Positions 23,501 to 31,057 of a stretch of DNA of 33,154 nucleotides are shown here, in pieces. The stretch's first letter is position 1; every line of letters begins with the position of its first letter. This DNA is from Clostridia bacterium (GTDB lineage: Bacteria; Bacillota; Clostridia; Oscillospirales; CAG-382), in the NCBI GenBank assembly GCA_017549365.1, contig JAFYUZ010000060.1:1-33154 (forward strand), given 5' to 3'. A program made the position numbers and the translations under genes. The notes beneath the pieces are model-generated. The model was given only the letters and a program-made list of their open reading frames with translations, was not told the DNA's origin and searched no databases.

Positions 23501-24688
23501 AACGGCGTTGACCGCGTTCTTTACTCCGATTATTACGCCACAAGACACGTCAACATTGCAGAAACCATCATCCGCCTTGCCGATGCCGGAAGGATCAAGA
23601 TTCCGGCAGAGCAGGATTTGTATTACAGAAGTGTTGTAGATACCGTAAAAGCTGCAATTGCAAACGAATACAGCGTCAAGATCATGACGGTTGCAGGATC
23701 TCCCGACGATCCCAACAGCTTCAAGCACGTGTATGAGCTCGGAAACACAGGTCTTCAGGTAAGAGACGTGCACGTATACCCCGACGATTATGTGGAGGGA
23801 GAAACCGACAGAGAGCCTCTTGTTATCATGCAGGCTTCGGATATCCACTTCAACTACACGAACGCGCAGGATTTTGAAGAAGCAAATCCTTCTATCATGT
23901 CCACGTATATCGGAAGAAAGGGTTTCAGAAACACCGTTCCCACAGGTCAAAAGGTCCTCAGATACGCCTATATGGGCGACGCCATGGTTATCACGGGCGA
24001 CACCCTTGATTTCCTCTCGCGTGGCGCCATGGAGCTTGCAAACAAGCATATCTTCGACGTTTATCCTTACGCCCTTGCGGCGCTTGGAAACCACGAAGGA
24101 ACGCGTGTGTGCCAGCAGCCCGAGGGACAGAAAGCTCCCGACCCCACCACCATCGAATCGCGTCACGAAATCCTTCAGGAAAACTGGACAGGACACGACG
24201 TTTTGTATTCGTCAAGCCTTGTGGGCGACAGAGTTCTGCTTGTTCAGATGGATGATGCCACGGCATCGCGCTTCTGGGATTCGCAGGTAGAGCCTTTCAG
24301 AGCAGACCTTGCCCTTGCCCGCGAAAAGGGATATGCCGTTCTTGTTTTCTTCCACATTCCCATAAGAACCTACAATCCCAACGAGACCGCCGTCGATCAG
24401 CTTCCCGGTTCTTCGGGACGCAGCGACAATTCGGGTATACGTGACTTTACCAAGGAAGGTATTGCCATGAGCTCCAACGAAGCGAACAAGGCGATCTTCT
24501 CGCTCTTCAAGGAATACAGCGACGTCATCTACGGCTTCTTCACAGGCCACACCCACTCTCCTTACTATTCCGAATTTGCCGTATCGGTTGAGGAGGGTAC
24601 AAACAAGGTTACCGATTTCATTCCTCAGTACACCATGACAGCCTCCGCATATTCGGGTGGCAACGTTACAAAGATAATAGTTCATTAA
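20552..24688 (+). CDS. Secreted multidomain calcineurin-like metallophosphoesterase, second paralogue (1378 aa)
   Basis: The ATG follows AAGGAGT. A Sec signal peptide ends near 'FNVFAAEE' (residue 29). Unlike the paralogue at 560 it has no Ig-like N-terminal domain and begins directly with a beta-helix-like unit ('GGPTVFEDITLVV'). A second unit opens at about 479 ('DSAKGSDENDG', 'NGPTEFSNIRF'), each closing with InlB-like strands ('VPAGRYTVTYS', 'ESGEYTIEFVDKVYYTNSG'). Residues 866-1006 are the 'GAQIRT...GLRF' module. The C-terminal phosphoesterase is complete: D1097-x-H1099, GD1150, GN1180HE, H1268 ('FFHIP') and GH1333-T-H1335. It is therefore likely an extracellular metal-dependent phosphoesterase with unknown substrate. 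It lies 71 bases after the SLH/beta-helix gene and ends at a terminator shared with the convergent surface-protein gene. Confidence 0.9.
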   Translation: MKKAFSKILSFILCLCMIVSVCTFNVFAAEETEISAKYYVKWHCNGMGTSPESPVSTVADAIALINAKGYGAGDTVEIYVMNDDSLTSDMTSGKDHTEPWWYDADGNYLGGKPIVKGGDIVGRQTAWAQKGASAGDHAATIVVKGYTDDAKLFQSEIVGLNTTITLGGPTVFEDITLVVTRHVDREIYANGHDVTFNNVSFMYQVADNSVGNKSYNGITNGHFRFSPSASDTKAKSGLTAVFNTAIPAESDPRYGLVVTATKAASFTGHVKYYLNGASENGSLSWGQAASAFEDGLSLVVNNGSYVNKIKGSEIAKINGGLQIVSNNGANYTAIPEELVSADGIWYMDSKDTTGSGLDVTDTKGTFSVVGTKTAWAVNEGGTTYASIDGFLTVPAGRYTVTYSEDMPKVGTLYLDGEKYCEYIAGSAVTLPVLPMIPGKTFVGWGYEGDLYSGVYQTAAGQLTVSLTSQYDVNADTFIYYVDSAKGSDENDGTSADKALATINAAIAKADMREESNKLVVVIGTYEIPKGNVEVRNFAKHENLVTIVGDGSDNSVIRKLDTITTNGPTEFSNIRFVNAVNSKQIDTAGFKLIIGENVAFEREGSFEAKFGLHSGAMNSSNGVRENVVINSDVGTIYAGTYYNTVPRSFPGGDYEINAEVTLFSVSADGWSNAANNQYYNLPSVYDGVVNIYLNEGGLINTLGGAQARATYNEKTGINLFMNGGKVSACAEFVLPYVWKINTENFTETDYLTANTTAGIFNVVGGKTALATEKAGYQYVSADGILYLPESGEYTIEFVDKVYYTNSGTRIDFYTDMPLDLSSVSHAKVGGKTFIGWTYEDGSIPESGEFKDGDVLVANYAEIDLDTEFYIEGAQIRTGGSVGLRFMIKKKDSVDAKLPSVESFGSAVIPSSVLYDYPDLTEHQLELDTVYDYNGAKFSSAEVEAVKIYEKTSDAVRYTVVIANMAEEYYDRMYTVRGYVRFKDYNGVDRVLYSDYYATRHVNIAETIIRLADAGRIKIPAEQDLYYRSVVDTVKAAIANEYSVKIMTVAGSPDDPNSFKHVYELGNTGLQVRDVHVYPDDYVEGETDREPLVIMQASDIHFNYTNAQDFEEANPSIMSTYIGRKGFRNTVPTGQKVLRYAYMGDAMVITGDTLDFLSRGAMELANKHIFDVYPYALAALGNHEGTRVCQQPEGQKAPDPTTIESRHEILQENWTGHDVLYSSSLVGDRVLLVQMDDATASRFWDSQVEPFRADLALAREKGYAVLVFFHIPIRTYNPNETAVDQLPGSSGRSDNSGIRDFTKEGIAMSSNEANKAIFSLFKEYSDVIYGFFTGHTHSPYYSEFAVSVEEGTNKVTDFIPQYTMTASAYSGGNVTKIIVH

Positions 24689-24701
24689 AAAACAAAAAAT
24701 A

Positions 24702-24737
24702 TCGCCCCGAAAACACCTTTTGATGTTTTCGGGGCGA
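24702..24737. terminator. Bidirectional terminator between convergent surface-protein genes
   Basis: A 14-bp perfect stem, CGCCCCGAAAACA/TGTTTTCGGGGCG plus a closing T-A pair, with loop CCTTTTGA. The minus-strand side has a strong T-run (the A-rich 24687-24700 on the plus strand); the plus side has AATTTTAT. Confidence 0.9.
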
Positions 24738-24740
24738 ATT

Positions 24741-27700
24741 TTATCTTGGCGGATATTTTTGAGGATCCACAACCGAAAGAATGCTGTCGTATATCGAATT
24801 GCGTATGCTTTCCGGATTTTTTGGATCGCGCCATGCAAACTGTGCAATGTCATACATCGAAATGCCCGAGGTCTGCTCGCCGTATACTGTTTTCAGCGCT
24901 CCTTCGTCTTCGTACGAAAGATAGGGAACGGCGACGAATTTTCGCGTGTAATTCTGCGGCAAAATATCGGTTACACACAGAGTAAAGATTATTTCGTCCT
25001 CGTTTTGCGCATATATTCTTACGGCAGGGACAATACCTGCCCTTACGGGCGTACCGTTATATATCGACATTGTGTTTTTGTAAAGCTTTGTTCCGTCAAA
25101 GAAGCTTTCGGGGATGATAACGGCGCCAAAGCCTGCGCCTGTGTCTGCCGAGCTTTTCGGAATCTCGTCGGGCGACATTTTTTCAAAAGACTCTCGACTT
25201 ATCGAGAAAAGAAAACGCAGGGCGTGGGTACTGTCTGCCCTTATCTGTGCGCCGACAAAGGTAAGCTTGTCTTCCACCTTGCGGCAATCGGATATTTCGT
25301 TCGGGTCGTCAAGAATGACGATGGCGTTTTCGTCGCCAAAAAGCTCTTTTATATTGCGGTGGGCTTTGTCATCGTATGTGGTGATGCCTGTTTTCAATTT
25401 CGAGCGAAGCTTTGTGCCGGCGATTTGGATGAATATGTTGCCGTCATAACTGTCGTGGGCGTTGGACGCCGAAAAAACAGTGTATCCACCGTTGGAATCG
25501 AAAAGATTGTACAGTACTCTTTCGTCTTTGTTGTAATCCGCAACATAGGTGCGGTACATCATACCCGTGTGCACACGGTTTTTGATCGGTCCGCCCCAAC
25601 CGTATCCTGCCATACGACAGACGTTGTACGAAAGCTCGAGATCCGCGGTGTACGAGGAGGGAGCGCCACTGCCTTCGGTGGGAAAATCTGTGCTTTCGTA
25701 ATAATCTTTGTTAGATTTGCTGTTTGAGAACATGTGGTACACGTATTCAAGAAGATTTTCTGTGTACACAATGTCTTTTTGTATACAGTCTGTTTCGCCG
25801 TGGAACTGGTTTGTTATGCCGTCGTCAAATATCTGATAGATCCAGTTGTTTTTGACGTAATATCCGTCGCACGGGCCGTAAACTTCGACGGCGTTGCCAT
25901 AACAGGTGGCTTCTTCAAAGGTTTTTGTGGTTTTGGTTTCGCCTGTTGTTTCGTTTGTGACGGTGGTGGTGACCGTTTCTGTTTCCCACAGCACCGAGCC
26001 GCCAAGCCACGAGAAGATGCAGTTTGAAACGGTGAGGTCTTCGCCCACACCAAGTCCTATTCCGTGGGAACCCGTGTATTTGAAAGATATGTTGTCAATA
26101 ATGCATCCGTGCGCCGCGCCGTCCACAAGATCGTAGTTTTCGCCTATCTCGATCGACGAAAATCTGTCGGACGGGTTGCCGTGTTCCGAATAAAGATACA
26201 AATATCCTTCCGAAAATCTGTCGTAGCTGTCTGTTGTCACCGTCGTTACGATTTTTTGCCCGTTCACTGTTTCCTCGGTGGTGGTTTCGGTGTGGGTCGG
26301 CTGAAGCTCGCAATAGAATTGCAGGTCTTTTGTCAGATTGTGTATTGCCGTAAATCCTTGTGTGTCGATGTTTTCTATCTCACCAAAAAGCTCGTCGTAG
26401 GTGCCGTCGGAATAGTCGGTCATATCATGGTCAAACGCGATCACACCCACGTTGCGCAGGGGAGTTTCAAGCCTGTACACGTTGGGGTTTACCTGGGTCC
26501 AGTTGTCGTTGGCATAGTTCCATCTCGATTGGATCACAAGCGGCTTTGGACCTGATCCATAGCTTCCGAGCACAATGTTTTTTGAACCCGAAAGGTTGAG
26601 AGCTCCTGTTGTTCCGATGCGGTACACACCGCCGCGTTCAAAAAGAACGGCTACGTTTCTGTTGTTTTTTATTTTTCCCACAAGGGCGGCGGGAGTTTTG
26701 AAGGGGGAGTTTTGCGACAATCCGTTGTTTGAATCGTCGCCGTACTTTTCGGAGACGTAATACACGGTTTTTATGCCGAGCGCGTCAAAATCGTATAGTT
26801 TTTCGGTGTTTGGGGTGAGAAGAATGTTTTCTCTCATCTTTTCGGCAATGACGTCCGACGCTTCCTTTATCCCGTCGGGAGAAAGCCGCGGCGCTTGCGA
26901 GTGCAATGCTTCTATGTAATCGCGGGTGTTTTTCGAGTCGGGCAGGATATACTTTCGTTCTTCAAAGTCCCAAAGTCCCTGCGTTCTGTCGCTTGCCGCG
27001 GCGCATACTGCGGATCTCATTTCCTGCGGAACGTCCGAAAAAGGACATGCGGCATCGCTTTTTGCCGCGCGGTCAAGATAAAATGCAAGCATTTCGCAAA
27101 GCTCGTACCTTGACATCTTTTTGTCGGGGAAAAACATATCTCCCATCAAGCCTTTTATTTTTCCTTTGCCTGCCGCTGTTTTTATTGCATCGGCGTATAT
27201 GTGGTCATCCGTAACGTCGCTGAAATCAAAAAGCTTTGTGCTGTCGGCGTGGGCGTCAAAAAGGCCTGTCAGAATAAAAATTCCTTCTGCCTTGGTAACC
27301 GCTTCTTGTCCGTTGCCGTCCTCCCAACCGAGGGGAAGTGCCCCGTTTGAAGAAATAAGAGCGCACAGAGCGGCATAGTCGTATGAAACCTTTGCGTTTT
27401 CAAGACATCTTGCCGCGGCGTTTGCCACGTCAAGCCTTGTGGCAAGCTCGTTTGGCGCAAATTCTTCGCCTTTTGCATCCACAAGCCCCCCTTCATAGCT
27501 GACGGGTACAGTGTCTTTTAAAAATTTCACTGTGCTTTCGCCCTCGGGAAGCGCCGTTTTGTTTTCGGTCACAAGCTTTCCGTTGACATACGCCATATAT
27601 CCGCTTTCGGGAATGATCTCAAAAACTCCCGCCGTTTCGGTTTCGTTCACTTCGCCTTTGCCCGAAACATTTACGATATACGTGCCGTCCTGCGCATTTG

Positions 27701-28547
27701 GGATTGATGTGATGTCGGCAGAAAGTCCGCCCTTTGAAATAATGGCGATATATCCGCACACCTTGTTATCAACAAGACTTTTCGAATATATCTTGTTGAT
27801 AAGTCCGCCGTTGTGACGGATGATAACGTTTCCGTTTATCGTTCCTTCTGTGTGATTGCTCGAACTTGTGTCAAATCCGATGCAAAGGTTTGTGACACTG
27901 CCGCCGTTTATGACAAATTTTGTGTCGCCGTATACGCCGTTTGACGTATTTGTGGCAAAGGCGCCGCCCATGTACACAGTCGAAAGCCTGCCCCAACAAA
28001 GCTCGATATACGAGCTTTTTGCCGTGGTGTTTCCAAAGCTTCCGCCGTGAACGTAAGCGTCAAAATTTGTGATTTTAAGTCCTTCTCCAAAGATCAGGCG
28101 ATTGCCGTAGGTGTTGAAAAAGGCATAGTTTCTCGTCGGCGCAAGGATGAGATGTTCAAATTTCATCTCTCCGTAAAGTCGTGGCGAATTGTAGGGCAGG
28201 GTGGCGTTTTTATACAAACTGCCGTCAAAAGGGTCGCGACCTGTAATGACGATCGGCTTTGTTGCCGCGCATTTTTGGGTAACTGCGGCGTTCAGCACCG
28301 TTTTGTCGGCGGAAAGTGCGCCTGTGATAACGATCGTTCCTCCGCCGTCAAGCTTGCCGAAGGCGGCGTCAAGGGTGGCAAGAGGTGCTTCTCTTGTGCC
28401 CTTGGCAGAATCGGAGCCTGTGGGGCTTACGTAAATTACATCTGCCCCAACCGCCTGCACGCCGTGGAAAACGAAAATGCCCGATACCAAAGATATCAGC
28501 ACAAGTATAGACAGGATCTTTGCAAAAAAAGGTCTGTTTGTTTTCAT
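24741..28547 (-). CDS. Surface protein: beta-helix, SLH-like region, second beta-helix, GAQIR module (1268 aa)
   Basis: The start is ATG at 28547 (minus), preceded by GGGAGAAATTT; a frame extension to 28625 overlaps the promoters. A signal peptide (MKTNRPFFAKIL, hydrophobic core) ends near 'VQAVGA'. Residues about 36-340 form one beta-helix-like unit ('VSPTGSDSAKGTREAPLATL', 'INGGSVTNLCIGFD'), then divergent SLH-like repeats at about 365-540 ('GDMFFPDKKMSRYELCEML'). A linker 'DYIEALHSQAPRLSPDGI' leads to a second beta-helix from about 590 ('VSEKYGDDSNNG', 'LFERGGVYRIG', 'KYTGSHGIGLGVG', 'CDGYYVKNNWIYQI'). The last 175 residues hold the 'GAQIRADSTHALRF' module. It combines parts found separately in the other three giant proteins. 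It is probably cell-wall anchored; enzymatic activity and substrate are unknown. The SLH repeats are weaker than in the 17553 protein. Confidence 0.85.
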   Translation of the reverse strand: MKTNRPFFAKILSILVLISLVSGIFVFHGVQAVGADVIYVSPTGSDSAKGTREAPLATLDAAFGKLDGGGTIVITGALSADKTVLNAAVTQKCAATKPIVITGRDPFDGSLYKNATLPYNSPRLYGEMKFEHLILAPTRNYAFFNTYGNRLIFGEGLKITNFDAYVHGGSFGNTTAKSSYIELCWGRLSTVYMGGAFATNTSNGVYGDTKFVINGGSVTNLCIGFDTSSSNHTEGTINGNVIIRHNGGLINKIYSKSLVDNKVCGYIAIISKGGLSADITSIPNAQDGTYIVNVSGKGEVNETETAGVFEIIPESGYMAYVNGKLVTENKTALPEGESTVKFLKDTVPVSYEGGLVDAKGEEFAPNELATRLDVANAAARCLENAKVSYDYAALCALISSNGALPLGWEDGNGQEAVTKAEGIFILTGLFDAHADSTKLFDFSDVTDDHIYADAIKTAAGKGKIKGLMGDMFFPDKKMSRYELCEMLAFYLDRAAKSDAACPFSDVPQEMRSAVCAAASDRTQGLWDFEERKYILPDSKNTRDYIEALHSQAPRLSPDGIKEASDVIAEKMRENILLTPNTEKLYDFDALGIKTVYYVSEKYGDDSNNGLSQNSPFKTPAALVGKIKNNRNVAVLFERGGVYRIGTTGALNLSGSKNIVLGSYGSGPKPLVIQSRWNYANDNWTQVNPNVYRLETPLRNVGVIAFDHDMTDYSDGTYDELFGEIENIDTQGFTAIHNLTKDLQFYCELQPTHTETTTEETVNGQKIVTTVTTDSYDRFSEGYLYLYSEHGNPSDRFSSIEIGENYDLVDGAAHGCIIDNISFKYTGSHGIGLGVGEDLTVSNCIFSWLGGSVLWETETVTTTVTNETTGETKTTKTFEEATCYGNAVEVYGPCDGYYVKNNWIYQIFDDGITNQFHGETDCIQKDIVYTENLLEYVYHMFSNSKSNKDYYESTDFPTEGSGAPSSYTADLELSYNVCRMAGYGWGGPIKNRVHTGMMYRTYVADYNKDERVLYNLFDSNGGYTVFSASNAHDSYDGNIFIQIAGTKLRSKLKTGITTYDDKAHRNIKELFGDENAIVILDDPNEISDCRKVEDKLTFVGAQIRADSTHALRFLFSISRESFEKMSPDEIPKSSADTGAGFGAVIIPESFFDGTKLYKNTMSIYNGTPVRAGIVPAVRIYAQNEDEIIFTLCVTDILPQNYTRKFVAVPYLSYEDEGALKTVYGEQTSGISMYDIAQFAWRDPKNPESIRNSIYDSILSVVDPQKYPPR

Positions 28548-28576
28548 AAATTTCTCCCATGTGTAAGGTTTAATAA

Positions 28577-28605
28577 ATGATAGCATATAAATGTGAATAA
28601 TACAA
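28577..28605 (-). promoter_or_regulatory. Promoter of the minus-strand surface-protein gene
   Basis: Read on the minus strand: TTGTAT (28605-28600), 17 nt, TATCAT (28582-28577). It is back to back with the promoter of the dehydrogenase gene; the two -35 boxes are 13 bases apart. Confidence 0.65.
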
Positions 28606-28618
28606 GTGTTGGCGACTA

Positions 28619-28647
28619 TTGACAAAAAATAAATAATAGTGTAATAT
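28619..28647 (+). promoter_or_regulatory. Sigma-A promoter of the D-2-hydroxyacid dehydrogenase gene
   Basis: TTGACA (28619-28624), 17 nt, TAATAT (28642-28647). The resulting leader is only about 25 nt long. Confidence 0.85.
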
Positions 28648-28678
28648 ATTCGTATGACAGTTGAAAGCAGGTGTATTT

Positions 28679-29629
28679 ATGAAAATTGCAGTTCTCGACG
28701 CCGCAACGCTGGGAGACGATCTTTCGCTTTCTCCCCTTGAAAAAGTCGGCGAATGTGATATATATTCTTCAACCCCGCCCGAAAAGGTGGCAGAACGTCT
28801 CTGCGACGCCGAAGTGACGGTTATCAACAAGGTCAAACTTTCTGCCGCAAATCTTTGCGATGCAAAAAAATTAAAGCTCATCTGCATTGCCGCCACGGGA
28901 TATGACAACGTTGACGTGGCGTACTGTGCGCAAAACGGCATTGCCGTTTGCAACGTGGTGGGTTATTCATCCCACAGCGTGGCACAGGTTACAGCATCCA
29001 TCGTCCTTGCCCTTTCGACCAACCTTGTCGAATACAACCGCTTTGTCAAGAGCGGCGAATATACAAAAAGCGGAATACACAACCGCCTCACCCCCGTGTA
29101 TCACGAGCTTTTCGGCAGAACCTGGGGTGTTGTCGGCTATGGCAACATCGGAAAAGAAGTGGGAGCCGTTGCAAAGGCGCTCGGTTGCCGACTTGTGGTG
29201 TGCAAGAGAGAGCCGATCGACGGCGTTGAGTGTGTGGATATAGATACCCTGTGCAAAATTTCCGATATCATCACCGTCCACACCCCCCTTAACGAAAACA
29301 CCCGCCATCTTATCAACGAAGAAAGATTGTCAATGATGAAACCCGACGTTATTCTTGTCAACGCCGCCCGCGGCGGAGTGACAGACGAGGCGGCGGTGGC
29401 AAAGGCACTGAAAGAGGGAAGAATAGGAGCCTTCGGCTCGGATGTTTATTCTGTCGAACCGATGCAGAGCGATCACCCGTTTTATGAGGTTATCGATCAC
29501 CCCCATCTGCTTCTCACTCCGCACATGGCGTGGGGCGCGTATGAAGCGCGTGTCAGATGCCTTGACGAGATAGTTCTTAACATCAAGGATTTTTATGCCG
29601 GCGGCAGAAGAAACAGAGTGGATAAATAA
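28679..29629 (+). CDS. D-2-hydroxyacid dehydrogenase (NAD(P)-dependent)
   Basis: The ATG at 28679 follows GAAAGCAGGTG; 316 aa, a normal length. It is a cytoplasmic oxidoreductase interconverting 2-keto acids and D-2-hydroxy acids (hydroxypyruvate/glyoxylate reductase-like). An N-terminal substrate domain ('LICIAATGYDNVDVAYC') is followed by the Rossmann loop 'WGVVGYGNIGKEVG', the catalytic Arg segment 'VNAARGGVTDE' and the catalytic His in 'LLTPHMAWGA'. After the second Rossmann strand the sequence is 'VVCKREP' rather than an acidic residue, which may favour NADP(H); that is inference. It is transcribed alone, divergent from the surface protein, and ends in a strong terminator. The exact substrate cannot be read from sequence. 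Confidence 0.92.
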   Translation: MKIAVLDAATLGDDLSLSPLEKVGECDIYSSTPPEKVAERLCDAEVTVINKVKLSAANLCDAKKLKLICIAATGYDNVDVAYCAQNGIAVCNVVGYSSHSVAQVTASIVLALSTNLVEYNRFVKSGEYTKSGIHNRLTPVYHELFGRTWGVVGYGNIGKEVGAVAKALGCRLVVCKREPIDGVECVDIDTLCKISDIITVHTPLNENTRHLINEERLSMMKPDVILVNAARGGVTDEAAVAKALKEGRIGAFGSDVYSVEPMQSDHPFYEVIDHPHLLLTPHMAWGAYEARVRCLDEIVLNIKDFYAGGRRNRVDK

Positions 29630-29637
29630 AAATTCTG

Positions 29638-29677
29638 ATACCCGAGAAAGAAAAATTTCTTTTTCGGGTATTTTTTT
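29638..29677 (+). terminator. Terminator of the dehydrogenase gene
   Basis: ATACCCGAGAAAGAAA and TTTCTTTTTCGGGTAT pair over up to 16 bp (one G-U pair; the real loop opens some inner A-T pairs), followed by T7. The CCCGA..TCGGG core resembles the terminator at 4888. Confidence 0.92.
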
Positions 29678-29688
29678 GCAAAAAACTA

Positions 29689-29717
29689 TTGACAAATTCA
29701 GACTACTGTGATAGTAT
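29689..29717 (+). promoter_or_regulatory. Sigma-A promoter of the blaI-like operon
   Basis: TTGACA (29689-29694), 17 nt, TAGTAT (29712-29717). The first operator lies in the spacer and overlaps the -10. Confidence 0.88.
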
Positions 29718-29752
29718 AGACTACATAAGTAGTCTAGACTACCTTGATAGTC
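29701..29752. promoter_or_regulatory. Three tandem BlaI/MecI-type operators with 18-bp period
   Basis: Three 16-bp inverted repeats of form 6+4+6 begin at 29701, 29719 and 29737: GACTAC-TGTG-ATAGTA, GACTAC-ATAA-GTAGTC and GACTAC-CTTG-ATAGTC. The middle one is perfect and extends to AGACTAC..GTAGTCT. All start GACTAC and they repeat every 18 bp. The set covers the promoter spacer to just before the ribosome binding site. The TAC..GTA core matches the known BlaI/MecI operator style. Confidence 0.88.
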
Positions 29753-29767
29753 CAAAGGAGGAACAAA

Positions 29768-30124
29768 ATGAAAGAAAAAATTTTTGACAGCGAGATAAAG
29801 GTGATGGAGATAGTGTGGGAGTGCGAGCCCGTGTCGGCAAAGGATATAAGTGTGGTTGCCGCACAAAAGATCGGCTGGAACAAAAACACCACCTACACCG
29901 TTATAAAAAAACTTGAAGAAAAAGGGTATATCAAAAGGGAAGACCCGGGTTTTGTTTGCACGTCTCTTGTTTCGAGGGATGCCGTGAGAAAAAACGAAAC
30001 CAAAGGTCTTGTGGAAAGACTTTTTGGCGGGTCGAAAAAAGCGCTCTTTTCCGCGCTTCTTGAAGACGAGGAGCTGACGGGCGACGATATCGAAGAGCTT
30101 CGCCGCATGATAGACAAAAGGTAA
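29768..30124 (+). CDS. BlaI/MecI-family repressor
   Basis: The ATG at 29768 follows AAAGGAGG (29754-29761); 118 aa, slightly shorter than BlaI/MecI (123-126). An N-terminal winged helix is visible: 'EIKVMEIVWECEPVSAKDIS' and 'NKNTTYTVIKKLEEKGYIKR', the strongly conserved recognition-helix region. A C-terminal dimerisation region follows, 'KKALFSALLEDEELTGDDIEEL'. In the family the repressor is inactivated by proteolysis triggered by an M56 membrane peptidase; the corresponding cleavage area would be around 'ALFSAL'. The M56 gene starts 5 bases downstream. The three operators in its own promoter imply autoregulation. No beta-lactamase or penicillin-binding protein is in the operon, so the regulated stress need not be beta-lactams. 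Confidence 0.95.
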   Translation: MKEKIFDSEIKVMEIVWECEPVSAKDISVVAAQKIGWNKNTTYTVIKKLEEKGYIKREDPGFVCTSLVSRDAVRKNETKGLVERLFGGSKKALFSALLEDEELTGDDIEELRRMIDKR

Positions 30125-30129
30125 GCGTT

Positions 30130-31044
30130 ATGCTCGGCAATATTTTTTATTGGGTATTTAATATGAGCATCGCCGCAAGCCTTGCGGGTGCCGTCATTGT
30201 GGCTTTGAGACAAATAAAAAAGCTTCCCAAAAGGCTCGTGCACTTGTTGTGGATGATCCCGTTTTTAAGGGCAGTGGTGCCTTTTGGCATATCGGGAAAA
30301 TACGGTCTGATGTCGCTTTTTTCAAAGCTTGCCACCAAAACGGTGGTGGTTTACGAACTGCGCGAAGAACCGCTTGTTACAACAATGAATTTTCTTCAGT
30401 CGGCAAAAAGCTATTTTCCCATCGAGTACAAGTCGAACGTACTCGAAAAGCTTTTTGACACAGCGTCGCTCATCTGGCTTTGTGGGGTGGTGGCACTTGT
30501 TATCGCGTTTTTTGCCATATATTTTACCACTCTGCACGAGCTTTCGGCAAGCGAGCACTTTCGGGACAATATTTATTTTTCAAAAAAGGTAGACGTGCCT
30601 GCCGTTTACGGTATTTTAAAACCAAAGATCATTCTTCCGATCTGCGCAAAAAAGATGGATACAAAATATATTCTGATGCACGAAAAAACGCACATCAGAC
30701 GGGGCGACAATCTTTTCCGTATTCTTGGTTTTCTTGTGGTGTTTTTGCATTGGTTCAATCCGTTGTCTTGGGTTTTTCTGAAACTTTTTCTTTCCGACAC
30801 CGAGCTTGCCTGCGACGAAAGCGTTTTGAAATCCTGCGGCAAAGACGAAAAGAAGCTTTACGCATCGGCGCTTCTTGATTTCAAGGAAAACGCCACGGTG
30901 TTTGCATCCGCCTTCGGCGGCGCAAAGGTGAGAACAAGGATAGAAAACATTCTGTCGTACAAAAAGATGTCGGTTTTTTCGCTTATCTGTTTTGTGATCT
31001 TGTGGTGTGCAATATTCTATTTTCTTTTAACAAACGCTATGTGA
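30130..31044 (+). CDS. M56 (BlaR1-like) membrane zinc peptidase without a penicillin sensor domain
   Basis: A 304-aa membrane protein, against about 585-600 for BlaR1/MecR1. Membrane segments lie at about 5-25, 33-50 (weak), 110-135, 195-215 and 280-300. The gluzincin motif H184-E-K-T-H188 is present, with the downstream 'ELACDESVL' Glu segment typical of M56. The last transmembrane segment is followed almost at once by the stop, so there is no extracellular beta-lactam-binding domain. By family analogy the peptidase would cleave the BlaI-like repressor or start a cascade that does. What it senses must come from its own loops or from partners, such as the two envelope proteins encoded next. 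The start is 5 bases after the repressor's stop. Confidence 0.92.
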   Translation: MLGNIFYWVFNMSIAASLAGAVIVALRQIKKLPKRLVHLLWMIPFLRAVVPFGISGKYGLMSLFSKLATKTVVVYELREEPLVTTMNFLQSAKSYFPIEYKSNVLEKLFDTASLIWLCGVVALVIAFFAIYFTTLHELSASEHFRDNIYFSKKVDVPAVYGILKPKIILPICAKKMDTKYILMHEKTHIRRGDNLFRILGFLVVFLHWFNPLSWVFLKLFLSDTELACDESVLKSCGKDEKKLYASALLDFKENATVFASAFGGAKVRTRIENILSYKKMSVFSLICFVILWCAIFYFLLTNAM

Positions 31045-31057
31045 AAGGAGAAAAAGC

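Noticed and set aside
29768..31044. A beta-lactam resistance locus
   Set aside because: The BlaI and M56 proteins are present, but the peptidase lacks the penicillin-sensor domain and no beta-lactamase or penicillin-binding protein is encoded nearby.
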